From positions 1 to 45,139 of the forward strand of contig JAIEQK010000073.1 of NCBI GenBank assembly GCA_019747795.1: a stretch of DNA of 45,139 nt, written 5' to 3'. The stretch comes from Gammaproteobacteria bacterium. GTDB taxonomy: Bacteria; Pseudomonadota; Gammaproteobacteria; Ga0077536. Each line of letters starts with the position of its first letter. The first letter of the stretch is position 1. A program made the position numbers and the translations under genes. The notes below the pieces were generated by a model, which saw only the letters and a program-made list of their open reading frames with translations, was not told where the DNA came from and made no database searches. Shown here piece by piece: positions 33,662-41,083 of the stretch.

Positions 33662-35467
33662 ATGTTGTTCCTTTGCGGCATCGTTGAACCGCGCGGCACG
33701 CGCGACCTGGCGGCGGATCTGAGCCTCATGGCCGGCGCGCGGCGCGCCGCGCAGGGCCGTGCGCCGAGCACCGTGGGCCTGTCGGGCGCCGCGCTGCTGC
33801 ATGCCAATGGCACGCTCTGCCAGGCGAGCGCAGGCGCCTGTACCGTGCTGGTCTATCGGCCCTCCGCCGAGGAGCTTGACGGCGACCTGGCCAGCGCCCG
33901 CGCGCTGGCCGAGACCTGGCAGCGCACGCGTGCCTTCGACTGCGCGGCCCTGCGCGGCGCCTTCGTCGCCGTGCTGTACGACGCCGAGGCGGGCGAACTG
34001 CGCCTCGCCGTCGACCGCTTCGCGACCTGCCCGCTGTACTACCACGCGAGCGCGACGCGCCTCGCGTTCGCAGTCGATCTTGACGCGCTCGCCGCCTTGC
34101 CCGGCGTGCCGCGCGAGATCGATCCGCAAGCCCTCTACGACTACGTCTTCTACCACTGTATTCCGGCGCCGCGCGCGATCTACCGCGACGTCGCCAAGCT
34201 CGCGCCGGCGGCGCTGCTGGCCTGGCAGGGGGGCGCGGCGAGCCAGTCCGGCTACTGGACGCCGGGCTTCGCGCCCGACGGCCGCGATGCCGACACCCTC
34301 GCCGCGGAACTGCGCGCGCGGCTCGAGACCGCGGTGCGGCGCCGCGCCCGTCCCGGCTGCGGCGCCTTCCTGAGCGGTGGGCTGGACAGCTCGACCGTGG
34401 CCGGCATGCTGAAGCGCGTGGCCGGCCGCGCGCCGACCTTCACCATCGGCTTCGACGCAGCGGAGTACGACGAGTCGGGCTTCGCGCGCATCGCCGCCGA
34501 GCACTTCGCGACCGAGCACCACGAGTACTTCGTCACGCCCGCCGACATTCGCGACTCGCTGCCGCGCATCGCCGCGCACTACGCCGAGCCCTTCGGCAAC
34601 TCCTCGGTGCTGCCCACCTATCACTGTGCGCGCTTCGCGCGCGAGCACGGCGTCGAGCTGCTACTCGCCGGCGACGGCGGCGACGAGCTCTTCGCCGGCA
34701 ACACGCGCTACGTCGAACAGCGCCTGTTCGAACGCTATTTCAACGTGCCGGCGCCGCTGCGCTGGCTTTTGGAGACCGGCTATCGGCTGCTGCCCTTCAT
34801 CACCGCGCTGCCCGTGGCTGCGCGCGGTCAGAGCTACATCCGCCACGCGCGCATGGGCCTGCCGGATCGCCTGCAGGCCTACAACTTCCTGCATCGCTTC
34901 GACCCCGCCGGCGTCTTCGAGGCGGACTGGCTCGCGCACATCGACCGCGAGGCGCCGTGGCGCGGCTGGCGCGAGCGCTACGCGTCGCCTGCCGCAGGCA
35001 GCGCTCTGCAACGCATGCTGCATCTGGACTGGAAGTTCACCCTGGCCGACAACGACCTGGTGAAGGTCACGCGCATGTGCGATCTCGCCGGCGTCGAAGT
35101 GGCCTATCCCATGCTGGACGACGACCTGGTGTTCCTGGCCGAGGGCCTCGACGAGGCGCGCCTGCTGCCGGGCGGCGAACTGCGCGGCTTTTACAAGCAG
35201 GCGCTCGCGGGTGTGCTCCCCGAGGCCATCCTGAAGAAGAGCAAGCACGGCTTCGGTCTGCCCTTCGGCATGTGGCTGCGCACCGACGAGGACTTGAAGG
35301 CCATGGCCCACGACGCGCTCGGCGGGCTCGCCGCGCGCGGCATCTTCCTGCCGGCCTTCATCGAGCAGGCCGAGCGACTGAACCGCGAGTCCGACGCCGC
35401 CGGTTACTACGGCGAGCTCGTGTGGATCATGATGATGCTGGAGCTGTGGCTGCGCGAGCACGCCTGA
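33662..35467 (+). CDS. Asparagine synthase-like protein with degenerate glutaminase domain
   Basis: In this 601-residue protein the synthetase half is well conserved: GAFLSGGLDSSTVAGML (PP-loop from about residue 238), FTIGFDAAEYDESGFAR, LLLAGDGGDELFAGNTRY and KSKHGFGLPFGMW. The N-terminal half is broken as a glutaminase. It begins MLFLCGIVEP, so the only nearby Cys is residue 5 rather than 2, and no upstream or internal start codon would place it second. The HRGPD and NGEIYN motifs are absent. Known relatives with such a loss (for example beta-lactam synthetases) activate a carboxylate with ATP for attack by another amine. It is followed by kdsA after 64 bp, so it probably modifies a sugar acid or amino group in the same polysaccharide pathway. 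Confidence 0.88.
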   Translation: MLFLCGIVEPRGTRDLAADLSLMAGARRAAQGRAPSTVGLSGAALLHANGTLCQASAGACTVLVYRPSAEELDGDLASARALAETWQRTRAFDCAALRGAFVAVLYDAEAGELRLAVDRFATCPLYYHASATRLAFAVDLDALAALPGVPREIDPQALYDYVFYHCIPAPRAIYRDVAKLAPAALLAWQGGAASQSGYWTPGFAPDGRDADTLAAELRARLETAVRRRARPGCGAFLSGGLDSSTVAGMLKRVAGRAPTFTIGFDAAEYDESGFARIAAEHFATEHHEYFVTPADIRDSLPRIAAHYAEPFGNSSVLPTYHCARFAREHGVELLLAGDGGDELFAGNTRYVEQRLFERYFNVPAPLRWLLETGYRLLPFITALPVAARGQSYIRHARMGLPDRLQAYNFLHRFDPAGVFEADWLAHIDREAPWRGWRERYASPAAGSALQRMLHLDWKFTLADNDLVKVTRMCDLAGVEVAYPMLDDDLVFLAEGLDEARLLPGGELRGFYKQALAGVLPEAILKKSKHGFGLPFGMWLRTDEDLKAMAHDALGGLAARGIFLPAFIEQAERLNRESDAAGYYGELVWIMMMLELWLREHA

Positions 35468-35531
35468 GCCTGGGGCGGCGGCCTGGCGCGCTATACTGCG
35501 GCGTCTCCAAGTGCGCCGCGGACCTCTCGCC

Positions 35532-36368
35532 ATGCAAGCATTCTCTCGACCCGTAGAACTGGCGCCCGGCGCCGTGGTGGGCGGCGCGAAGCCGACCCTG
35601 CTGGCTGGGCCCTGCGTGGTGGAGTCCTACGACATCTGCGCGCGCATCGCGGGCGCGGTCAAGGAGGCGGCGCTCCGCCACGGCTTCGACTACGTGTTCA
35701 AGGCCTCCTTCGACAAGGCCAACCGCACCTCGGTGAAGAGCTTCCGCTCCATCGGCCTCGATGCCGCGCTCGAGGTGCTGGCGCGCATCCGCGCCGAGTT
35801 CGAGGTGCCGGTGGTGAGTGACATCCACGAATCCCAACAGGCGGCGCAGGTGGCGACGGTGGTCGACGTGCTGCAGATCCCCGCCTATCTCTGCCGCCAG
35901 ACCGATCTCCTGGTGGCGGCCGCCGAGACCGGCCGCACGGTCAACATCAAGCGCGGCCAGTTCATGGCCGCCGAGGACATGCGCCACGCGGTGCAGAAGG
36001 TGGTGGACGCCGGCAATCCGCGCGCGCTGCTGACCGAGCGCGGCACCTTCTTCGGCTATCACGATCTCGTGGTCGACATGCGCGCGCTGCCGCTCATGCG
36101 CCAGTACGCGCCGGTGATCTTCGACGTGACTCACAGCGTGCAGCGGCCGGGTGGGGGCGATGGGCGCTCGGCGGGCAACCCGGAGTTTGCCGGCTACCTG
36201 GCCCGCGCCGCGGCAGCGGCCGGCGTGGACGGCTTCTTCATCGAGACCCATCCGGTGCCGGCCGAGGCGCTGAGCGACGGGCCGAACATGATTCGCCTCG
36301 ATGCCATGCCGGAGTTTCTCGCGATGTTAAAGGACTGCTGGGAACTGGGGCGTCGGTACGCCGGGTGA
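35532..36368 (+). CDS. kdsA: 3-deoxy-8-phosphooctulonate synthase (Kdo-8-P synthase)
   Basis: This 278-residue enzyme condenses arabinose-5-phosphate with phosphoenolpyruvate to give Kdo-8-phosphate. Family signatures are LLAGPCVVESYDIC, FKASFDKANRTS, VSDIHESQQ, QIPAYLCRQTDLLVAAA, NIKRGQFMAAEDM, LTERGTFFGYHDLVVDMR and FDVTHSVQRPGG. KdsA is normally a housekeeping enzyme for LPS core; here it sits in an exosortase/exopolysaccharide locus with kdsD next door, suggesting Kdo for the local polymer or a second copy. The ATG at 35532 gives the usual N-terminus. A TATACT at 35492-35497 could be its -10, without a clear -35. Confidence 0.96.
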   Translation: MQAFSRPVELAPGAVVGGAKPTLLAGPCVVESYDICARIAGAVKEAALRHGFDYVFKASFDKANRTSVKSFRSIGLDAALEVLARIRAEFEVPVVSDIHESQQAAQVATVVDVLQIPAYLCRQTDLLVAAAETGRTVNIKRGQFMAAEDMRHAVQKVVDAGNPRALLTERGTFFGYHDLVVDMRALPLMRQYAPVIFDVTHSVQRPGGGDGRSAGNPEFAGYLARAAAAAGVDGFFIETHPVPAEALSDGPNMIRLDAMPEFLAMLKDCWELGRRYAG

Positions 36369-36397
36369 TAGGGGCGTCGGTTGAGGCTCTGGAAATA

Positions 36398-36455
36398 ATG
36401 GCGGATTGAAATCCGCCCTACAGGGACCGGTGTAGGGCGGATTTCAATCCGCCAT
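36398..36455. repeat. REP doublet (REPIN-like perfect inverted repeat)
   Basis: Two 25-base arms (36398-36422 and 36431-36455) are exact reverse complements, separated by the 8-base loop GGGACCGG. Each arm holds a REP unit: a GTAG head followed by the palindrome GGCGGATT-TC-AATCCGCC, with the two GTAG heads facing each other across the loop. That is the known plan of REPINs/BIMEs mobilised by RAYT (TnpA-REP) transposases. It lies in the 107-bp gap between the converging kdsA and kdsD genes, so it may also act as a bidirectional RNA-stabilising hairpin or terminator. No RAYT gene is in the window. Confidence 0.88.
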
Positions 36456-36475
36456 GCACGGCGCGACCGCCCGCC

Positions 36476-37465
36476 TCAGTAATCAATCGCCTTCAGCACT
36501 TCGTACAGGCCGATGATGCCTATCGGCTCGCCGGCGTCGTTGACCACGAACAGCGCGCGGATGTTGTGCTTTTCCATCAGGTTCAGCGCTTCGGCGGCCA
36601 GGGCCTCGGGACCGATGTGGCGCGGATTGACGGTCATGAAGTCCGCCACCGGCCGGCCGAGGAAGGCGAGGCTGCGGTCGCGGATGTGGAGCCTGAGCAG
36701 GTCACCGGCGGAGAACGATCCCGCCAGGCGGCCGTCGGCGTCCACCACGCAGGTCACGCCGAAGTTCTTCTCCAGCACCACCGCCACCACCTCGCCGACG
36801 TTCTGCCAGGCGCGCACCACCGGCATGCGCGCGCCGGTGTCCATCAGATCCGCAACGGTAGTCATGAGCTTGCGACCCAGGCTGCCGCCCGGATGGAAGA
36901 GCTTGTAGTCGTCGGGCTGGAAGCCGCGCATGGCGAGCAGGGTGACGGCCAGCGCGTCGCCCATGGCGAGTGCCGCGGTGGTGCTCGCGGTCGGCGCGAG
37001 ATTGAGCGGGCAGGCTTCGCGCGCCGCGCCCGCGTAGAGATGCACCGTGGCGCGTCGCGCCAGCTCCGAATCGCGATTGCCGGTCAGCGCGATGACCGGG
37101 ATGCCGACGCGCTTCATCGGCGCTAGCAGCCGCAGCACCTCCTCGGTCCCGCCCGAATTGGACAGCGCGATGGCGAGGTCGTCGGCGTGCAGCACGCCGA
37201 GATCGCCGTGCAGCGCATCGACCGGGTGCAGGTACAGCGCCGGCGTGCCGGTGCTGGACAACGTCGCGGCAATCTTGCGCGCAATCAGCCCGGACTTGCC
37301 GAGCCCGGTGAGAATCACCTTGCCGCGACAGTTGTACAGCAGCGCCAGGGCCTGCTCGGCCTCGGCGCCGAGGGTGTCGGCGAGATCCAGCACGGCATGG
37401 CCCTCGGTCACCAGCGCGCGGCGCATCTCCTCCAGGAGATTGAGCTTCGGGTCGAGATTCTTCAT
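36476..37465 (-). CDS. kdsD: Arabinose-5-phosphate isomerase (KpsF/GutQ/KdsD type)
   Basis: This 329-residue enzyme converts ribulose-5-phosphate to arabinose-5-phosphate, the substrate of KdsA. The N-terminal SIS sugar-isomerase domain has GKVILTGLGKSGLIARKIAATLSS, YLHPVDALHGDLGVL, ALSNSGGTEEV and NLAPTASTTAALAMGDALA. HPGGSLGRKL precedes two C-terminal CBS domains (about 205-329), as in KdsD. Length is typical. It converges on kdsA across the REP doublet, so the two consecutive Kdo-pathway steps are adjacent but transcribed separately. kdsB and kdsC were not seen in the window. Confidence 0.95.
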   Translation of the reverse strand: MKNLDPKLNLLEEMRRALVTEGHAVLDLADTLGAEAEQALALLYNCRGKVILTGLGKSGLIARKIAATLSSTGTPALYLHPVDALHGDLGVLHADDLAIALSNSGGTEEVLRLLAPMKRVGIPVIALTGNRDSELARRATVHLYAGAAREACPLNLAPTASTTAALAMGDALAVTLLAMRGFQPDDYKLFHPGGSLGRKLMTTVADLMDTGARMPVVRAWQNVGEVVAVVLEKNFGVTCVVDADGRLAGSFSAGDLLRLHIRDRSLAFLGRPVADFMTVNPRHIGPEALAAEALNLMEKHNIRALFVVNDAGEPIGIIGLYEVLKAIDY

Positions 37466-37706
37466 CGGGCTTCCGCATGGTGGGCGCTGGCACGTGAACG
37501 CGTCGGGCGCGGCACGTGGCGTCGCCGGCGAGGATAAGGAGTGAAGGTCGGTTTGAGAAGCGCCACGCGGTTTCCAAGCCAGCCCTCGACTGCCAGAATA
37601 GTGCCGCGATCAAGGCCGGCCACGCGCGGGCCGCTAACGACGACATCGCATCGCCCACGCTCCGCCGTGCGCGATGCGCGCCGATCCCTTTCCCGTGGTG
37701 TTTAGC

Positions 37707-37958
37707 ATGGCAGTCAATGATGATGTCCGCGCCATCCTGGCGCAGGTGCTGGGTCTTCCCGGCGGCGCCGCGAGCCTCGCGAGCGACACGCCTCTGCTCG
37801 GCGCGCTGCCCGAGTTCGACTCGATGGCGGTGGTGTCGGTGCTGACCGCGCTGGAGGATCATTTCGGCATCTCGGTCGACGACGACGAGGTGGAAGCCGC
37901 GCTGTTCGAGACCGTCGCCACGCTGAGTGATTTCGTCGCCGCCAAGGTCGCCGGCTGA
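37707..37958 (+). CDS. Acyl carrier protein, exosortase A system-associated
   Basis: This acidic protein of about 83 residues has the ACP fold pattern and the phosphopantetheine Ser39 in LPEFDSMAVVSVLTALEDHFGI. It ends in a helix typical of carrier proteins. The ATG at 37707 is preferred; one at 37674 would add 11 residues with no ACP character. It starts a plus-strand run with two exosortase-type hydrolases. The XrtA-type ligase and decarboxylase face it from the other strand. A dedicated carrier suggests that an activated acyl or aminoacyl group is held as a thioester during modification of the envelope polymer or a small molecule. The 241-bp upstream gap, shared with the kdsD start, shows no clear promoter. 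Confidence 0.88.
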   Translation: MAVNDDVRAILAQVLGLPGGAASLASDTPLLGALPEFDSMAVVSVLTALEDHFGISVDDDEVEAALFETVATLSDFVAAKVAG

Positions 37959-37991
37959 GCCGTCGTCCACCGCGCGCCACTCACCCGACCC

Positions 37992-38810
37992 ATGGTGCCG
38001 CGCTACGTCGATCTTGCCGGTCGCCGCCTGTTCTGCCTGTGCCACGCCGCGAGCGGCCCGCGCCGCCGGCGGGTACTCATCGCGCCGCCCTTCGCCGAAG
38101 AGCTGAACAAGTCCCGTCGCCTGCTGGCGCTCACCGCGCGCGCGCTGGCCGCGCGCGGCGCGGAGGTGTGGCTGCCCGACCTGTACGGCACCGGTGACAG
38201 CGCGGGCGACGCCGCGGACGCCCGCTGGGACGACTGGCTGGCCGATTTCGCCGCGTTGGACGCGCAGATGGCGGCCGCCTGCGGCGACGTGCCCGCCGCC
38301 TACCTCGCGGTGCGCACCGGCGCCCTGCTGCTGGCGGGCGCTCCGCTCGCCGGACTCGCCGGCGCGCGGGTGCTGCTGTGGCAGCCGGTGCTGAAGGGCG
38401 CGCGCTTCCTCGAGCAGTTCCTGCGACTCAAGGTCATGGCGGCCAAGCTCGCCGGCCAGGCGCTGTCGCAGAAGGATCTCGACGCCGAACTCGAAAGCGA
38501 GGGCGTACTCGAGGTCGCGGGCTACGCGCTCGCGCGCGACTTCGTCCACGCCCTGCGCACTGCTTCGTTGGCGTCGAGCGCCTTCGCCGGCGCCGCGGCG
38601 GTCATGGTGCGCGAATGCAATCCGGCCGAAGGTGCGCAACTCACCATGCCCACAGCGCAGTGGCTGGAGGCGCTGGTCGCCAACGGCGTGGCTGCGCAGG
38701 GCGCGGTGACGCCTTGCGAACAGTTCTGGGCCACGCAGGAAATCGCGGCCCCGACGCTCCTGGTCGAGCAGGCCGTGGCCGACCTGCTCGGTGCGGAGCC
38801 GGACGCATGA
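37992..38810 (+). CDS. Exosortase A system-associated hydrolase 2 (alpha/beta hydrolase-like)
   Basis: This 272-residue soluble protein has an alpha/beta-hydrolase-like start: VLIAPPFAEELNKSRRLLALTARALAARGAEVWLPDLYGTGDSAG. This stretch is diagnostic of TIGR03101. The nucleophile elbow is not visible; the corresponding strand reads AAYLAVRTGALLLAG with no GxSxG. A catalytic His near the C-terminus is also not obvious (the chain ends LLGAEPDA). It may be a non-catalytic partner of hydrolase 1 or use a different mechanism; I cannot say whether this is general in the family. It is 33 bp after the ACP gene and overlaps hydrolase 1 (ATGA), so they are probably made in equal amounts. Confidence 0.86.
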   Translation: MVPRYVDLAGRRLFCLCHAASGPRRRRVLIAPPFAEELNKSRRLLALTARALAARGAEVWLPDLYGTGDSAGDAADARWDDWLADFAALDAQMAAACGDVPAAYLAVRTGALLLAGAPLAGLAGARVLLWQPVLKGARFLEQFLRLKVMAAKLAGQALSQKDLDAELESEGVLEVAGYALARDFVHALRTASLASSAFAGAAAVMVRECNPAEGAQLTMPTAQWLEALVANGVAAQGAVTPCEQFWATQEIAAPTLLVEQAVADLLGAEPDA

Positions 38811-39676
38811 CGGCGGTGCCCGAAAGCGCGTCGGTGTTCGACATCGCCGGCGAGCCGGCGCTCGCGATCCTGCATGCCGCGGACCGCCCGGCCGACATCG
38901 GGGTGCTGGTGGTGGTCGGCGGTCCGCAGTACCGCGTGGGCTCCCATCGCCAGTTCGTACTGCTGGCCCGCGCGCTGGCGGCGGCCGGCGTGCCCACGCT
39001 GCGTTTCGATTTCCGCGGCTGCGGCGACAGCGGCGGCGAGGCGCGCGACTTCCTCGGCATCGGCACGGACATCGCGGCCGCGGTCGATCACCTGGTGGCG
39101 AGCGCCGGGGTGCGGCGGGTGGTGATCTGGGGCCTGTGCGACGCGGCTTCAGCGGCCCTGCTGTATGCCGCGCGCGACCCGCGCATCGCGGGCCTGGTGC
39201 TGCTGAACCCCTGGGTGCACAACGTCGTGACCGAGGCCAAGGTGCGCCTGAAGAGCTATTACCTCGGCCGGCTGCGCAATCCGCAGTTCTGGCGCAAGCT
39301 GCTGCGCTTCGAACTCGACTGGCGGGACAGCGTCGCGAGCCTGGCCGGCTATGCGCGGCGCGCGCTCGCGCCGCGCGCGTTGGGACAGGACGCGGACGCC
39401 GAGGCAGGCCTCGATTTCGTCGAGCGCATGCGGCGCGGTTGGCAAGCCTTCGGCGGCCCGGTGCTGCTCATCATGAGCGGCGACGACTTCACCGCGGCCG
39501 AGTTTCGCCAGCTGTGCGCCGAAGCGTCGGCCTGGCAGGCGCTGCTCGCGAGCAAGCCCATCACCCGCGTCGATCTGCCCGCCGCCAACCACACCTTCGC
39601 CCGCGCCGAGTGGCGCGCCGAGGTGGAGCGGGCGACGGTCGACTGGCTGCGCGAACGTTTCGGCGCAGGGGCCTAG
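38807..39676 (+). CDS. Exosortase A system-associated hydrolase 1 (alpha/beta hydrolase with Cys elbow)
   Basis: This 289-residue alpha/beta hydrolase of the TIGR03100 type has VLVVVGGPQYRVGSHRQFVLLARALAAAGVPTLRFDFRGCGDSGG (read in pieces), a nucleophile elbow WGLCDAAS with Cys111 where Ser is usual, an Asp region IMSGDDFTA and a C-terminal His in AANHTFAR. A Cys-Asp-His triad, as in dienelactone hydrolase, is therefore likely. A role in removing or transferring an acyl group held on the adjacent ACP is plausible but unproven. The stop TAG (39674-39676) is formed partly by the first base of the inserted MITE-like element. Confidence 0.88.
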   Translation: MTAVPESASVFDIAGEPALAILHAADRPADIGVLVVVGGPQYRVGSHRQFVLLARALAAAGVPTLRFDFRGCGDSGGEARDFLGIGTDIAAAVDHLVASAGVRRVVIWGLCDAASAALLYAARDPRIAGLVLLNPWVHNVVTEAKVRLKSYYLGRLRNPQFWRKLLRFELDWRDSVASLAGYARRALAPRALGQDADAEAGLDFVERMRRGWQAFGGPVLLIMSGDDFTAAEFRQLCAEASAWQALLASKPITRVDLPAANHTFARAEWRAEVERATVDWLRERFGAGA

Positions 39677-39825
39677 CCTGGAGTTCTCACAGGTGCTGGT
39701 CGCGAGGGCGACGAGATGCCGTGGTAGTGGCAACCGCACCCGTTGGACCTGTTTCAATCGGCCACGCACAGCTACCACGCGCAGATCGGCGGCCGCAGCA
39801 GAGCGCCTGTGAGAAATCCAGGCTA
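39674..39825. mobile_element. MITE-like element, 148 bp, with 22-bp inverted ends and TA duplication
   Basis: The ends 39676-39697 and 39802-39823 are inverted repeats matching at 20 of 22 positions, starting GCCTGGA. Both are flanked by TA (39674-39675 and 39824-39825), giving a target-site duplication inside a CTAG-like target, as in IS630/Tc1-mariner-type elements. A second, inner pair of 8-bp arms (39720-39727 and 39772-39779, CGTGGTAG) strengthens a foldback structure. No transposase is encoded, so it would depend on one elsewhere. The element fills the whole space between two convergent genes and supplies one base of each stop codon. Confidence 0.72.
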
Positions 39826-41070
39826 GACGAGGATCTCGAGCGGCGCCGGGTGGCTCAGGAACAGCTGCGGACTCGCCGTGTAGCCGTAGGCGCCCGACTG
39901 CAGCACGCACACCAGGTCGCCCACCGCGAGCGTGGGTACGCGGAGCTTGTCGGCGACGATGTCGAGTGGCGTGCACAGCGGGCCGACGATGTTGGCCGTG
40001 CCGGTCGGCGCCTCGTGCAAGCGGTTCGCGATCACCACCGGGTAGTTCTTGCGCAGCACCTGGCCGAAGTTGCCGGAGTTGGACAGGTGGTGGTGCAGGC
40101 CGCCATCGACCATGGCGAACAGCTGGCCCTGGGATTCCTTGAGGTCGGTGATGCGGGTCAGGTAGTAGCCGGCCTCGCCCACCAGGTAGCGACCGAGTTC
40201 CACCACGATGCGCGCGCCGCCCAGCGCCGCGCGGTGGCGTTCCAGGGCATCGCCGAGCGCGCTGCCGACGGCCGCGAGATCGAGCGGCTGCTCGCCGGGG
40301 AAGTAGGGAATGCCGTAGCCGCCGCCGATGTTGAGGCTGCGGAACGGGCGCGGCGCCTGCGCGGTGAGCGCAGCGGCGAGTTCCAGCGTGCGGGCATTGG
40401 CCTCGATGATCGCCTCCGCGCGCAGGTTCTGCGAGCCGCAGAAGATGTGCAGGCCCTCGAGGCCGAGGCCGAGTGCCTCGGCCTGGCGCATCGCCGCCGG
40501 AATGCGCGCCGCGTCGATGCCGAACTGGCGCGGGCTGCCGGCCATCTTCATGCCGGCGCCCTTGAGTTCGAAATCCGGGTTGACGCGCAGCGCGACCCGT
40601 GCCGGCAGTTCGAGATCGCGCGCCTGGCGCGCGAGGCGTTCGAGCTCGGTCTCAGATTCGCAATTGACGCAGATGCCGGCGGCGACGGCCGCGCGCAGCT
40701 CCGCCTCCTGCTTGGCAGGGCCGGCGAAGCTGATCTCGGCCGGGTCCATGCCCGCGTCGAGCGCCACCAGCATCTCGCGCTGCGAGGCGACGTCGAAGCC
40801 GTCCACCAGGCCGGCGAAGTGCGCGACCACGGCGGGCATCGGGTTGGCCTTGATCGCGTAGTGCAGTTCGACCTCGGCCGGCAGGCAGGCCCGCAGTGCC
40901 GCCACGCGCGCGCTCATCGCCGCGCGGTCGTAGACGTAGAGCGGCGTGCGGCCAGCGCGCGCCGCCAGGCGCTCGGCCGGCTGTCCGCCAATCAGGAGCT
41001 GGCCGTCGCGCGTGGCGAGGCTCGAAAGTCGAGCGTGACTGTCCTTGGGTGTGTCCATCGTGGCACTCAT
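39823..41070 (-). CDS. Exosortase A system PLP-dependent decarboxylase (ornithine/DAP decarboxylase family)
   Basis: This 415-residue fold-type III decarboxylase matches TIGR03099. The PLP Lys is in LHYAIKANPMP. Further signatures are FDVASQREM, SFAGPAKQEAEL, HIFCGSQNL, LNIGGGYGIPYFPGE, ELGRYLVGEAGYYLTRI and the C-terminal substrate region VGPLCTPLDIVADK with the catalytic Cys. It should remove a carboxylate from an amino acid or an amino-acid-derived conjugate; substrate unknown. The ATG at 41070 is followed by another in frame 12 bp later. It lies 13 bp after the ligase gene on the same strand. Its stop codon at 39823-39825 overlaps the TA duplication and end of the MITE-like element. Confidence 0.93.
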   Translation of the reverse strand: MSATMDTPKDSHARLSSLATRDGQLLIGGQPAERLAARAGRTPLYVYDRAAMSARVAALRACLPAEVELHYAIKANPMPAVVAHFAGLVDGFDVASQREMLVALDAGMDPAEISFAGPAKQEAELRAAVAAGICVNCESETELERLARQARDLELPARVALRVNPDFELKGAGMKMAGSPRQFGIDAARIPAAMRQAEALGLGLEGLHIFCGSQNLRAEAIIEANARTLELAAALTAQAPRPFRSLNIGGGYGIPYFPGEQPLDLAAVGSALGDALERHRAALGGARIVVELGRYLVGEAGYYLTRITDLKESQGQLFAMVDGGLHHHLSNSGNFGQVLRKNYPVVIANRLHEAPTGTANIVGPLCTPLDIVADKLRVPTLAVGDLVCVLQSGAYGYTASPQLFLSHPAPLEILV

Positions 41071-41083
41071 GCTGGCGGTCGCG

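Noticed and set aside
37488-37502. TGGCAC-like -24 element before the ACP gene
   Set aside because: The -12 part reads CGCG instead of TTGC, so the spacing and sequence fail the sigma-54 consensus.
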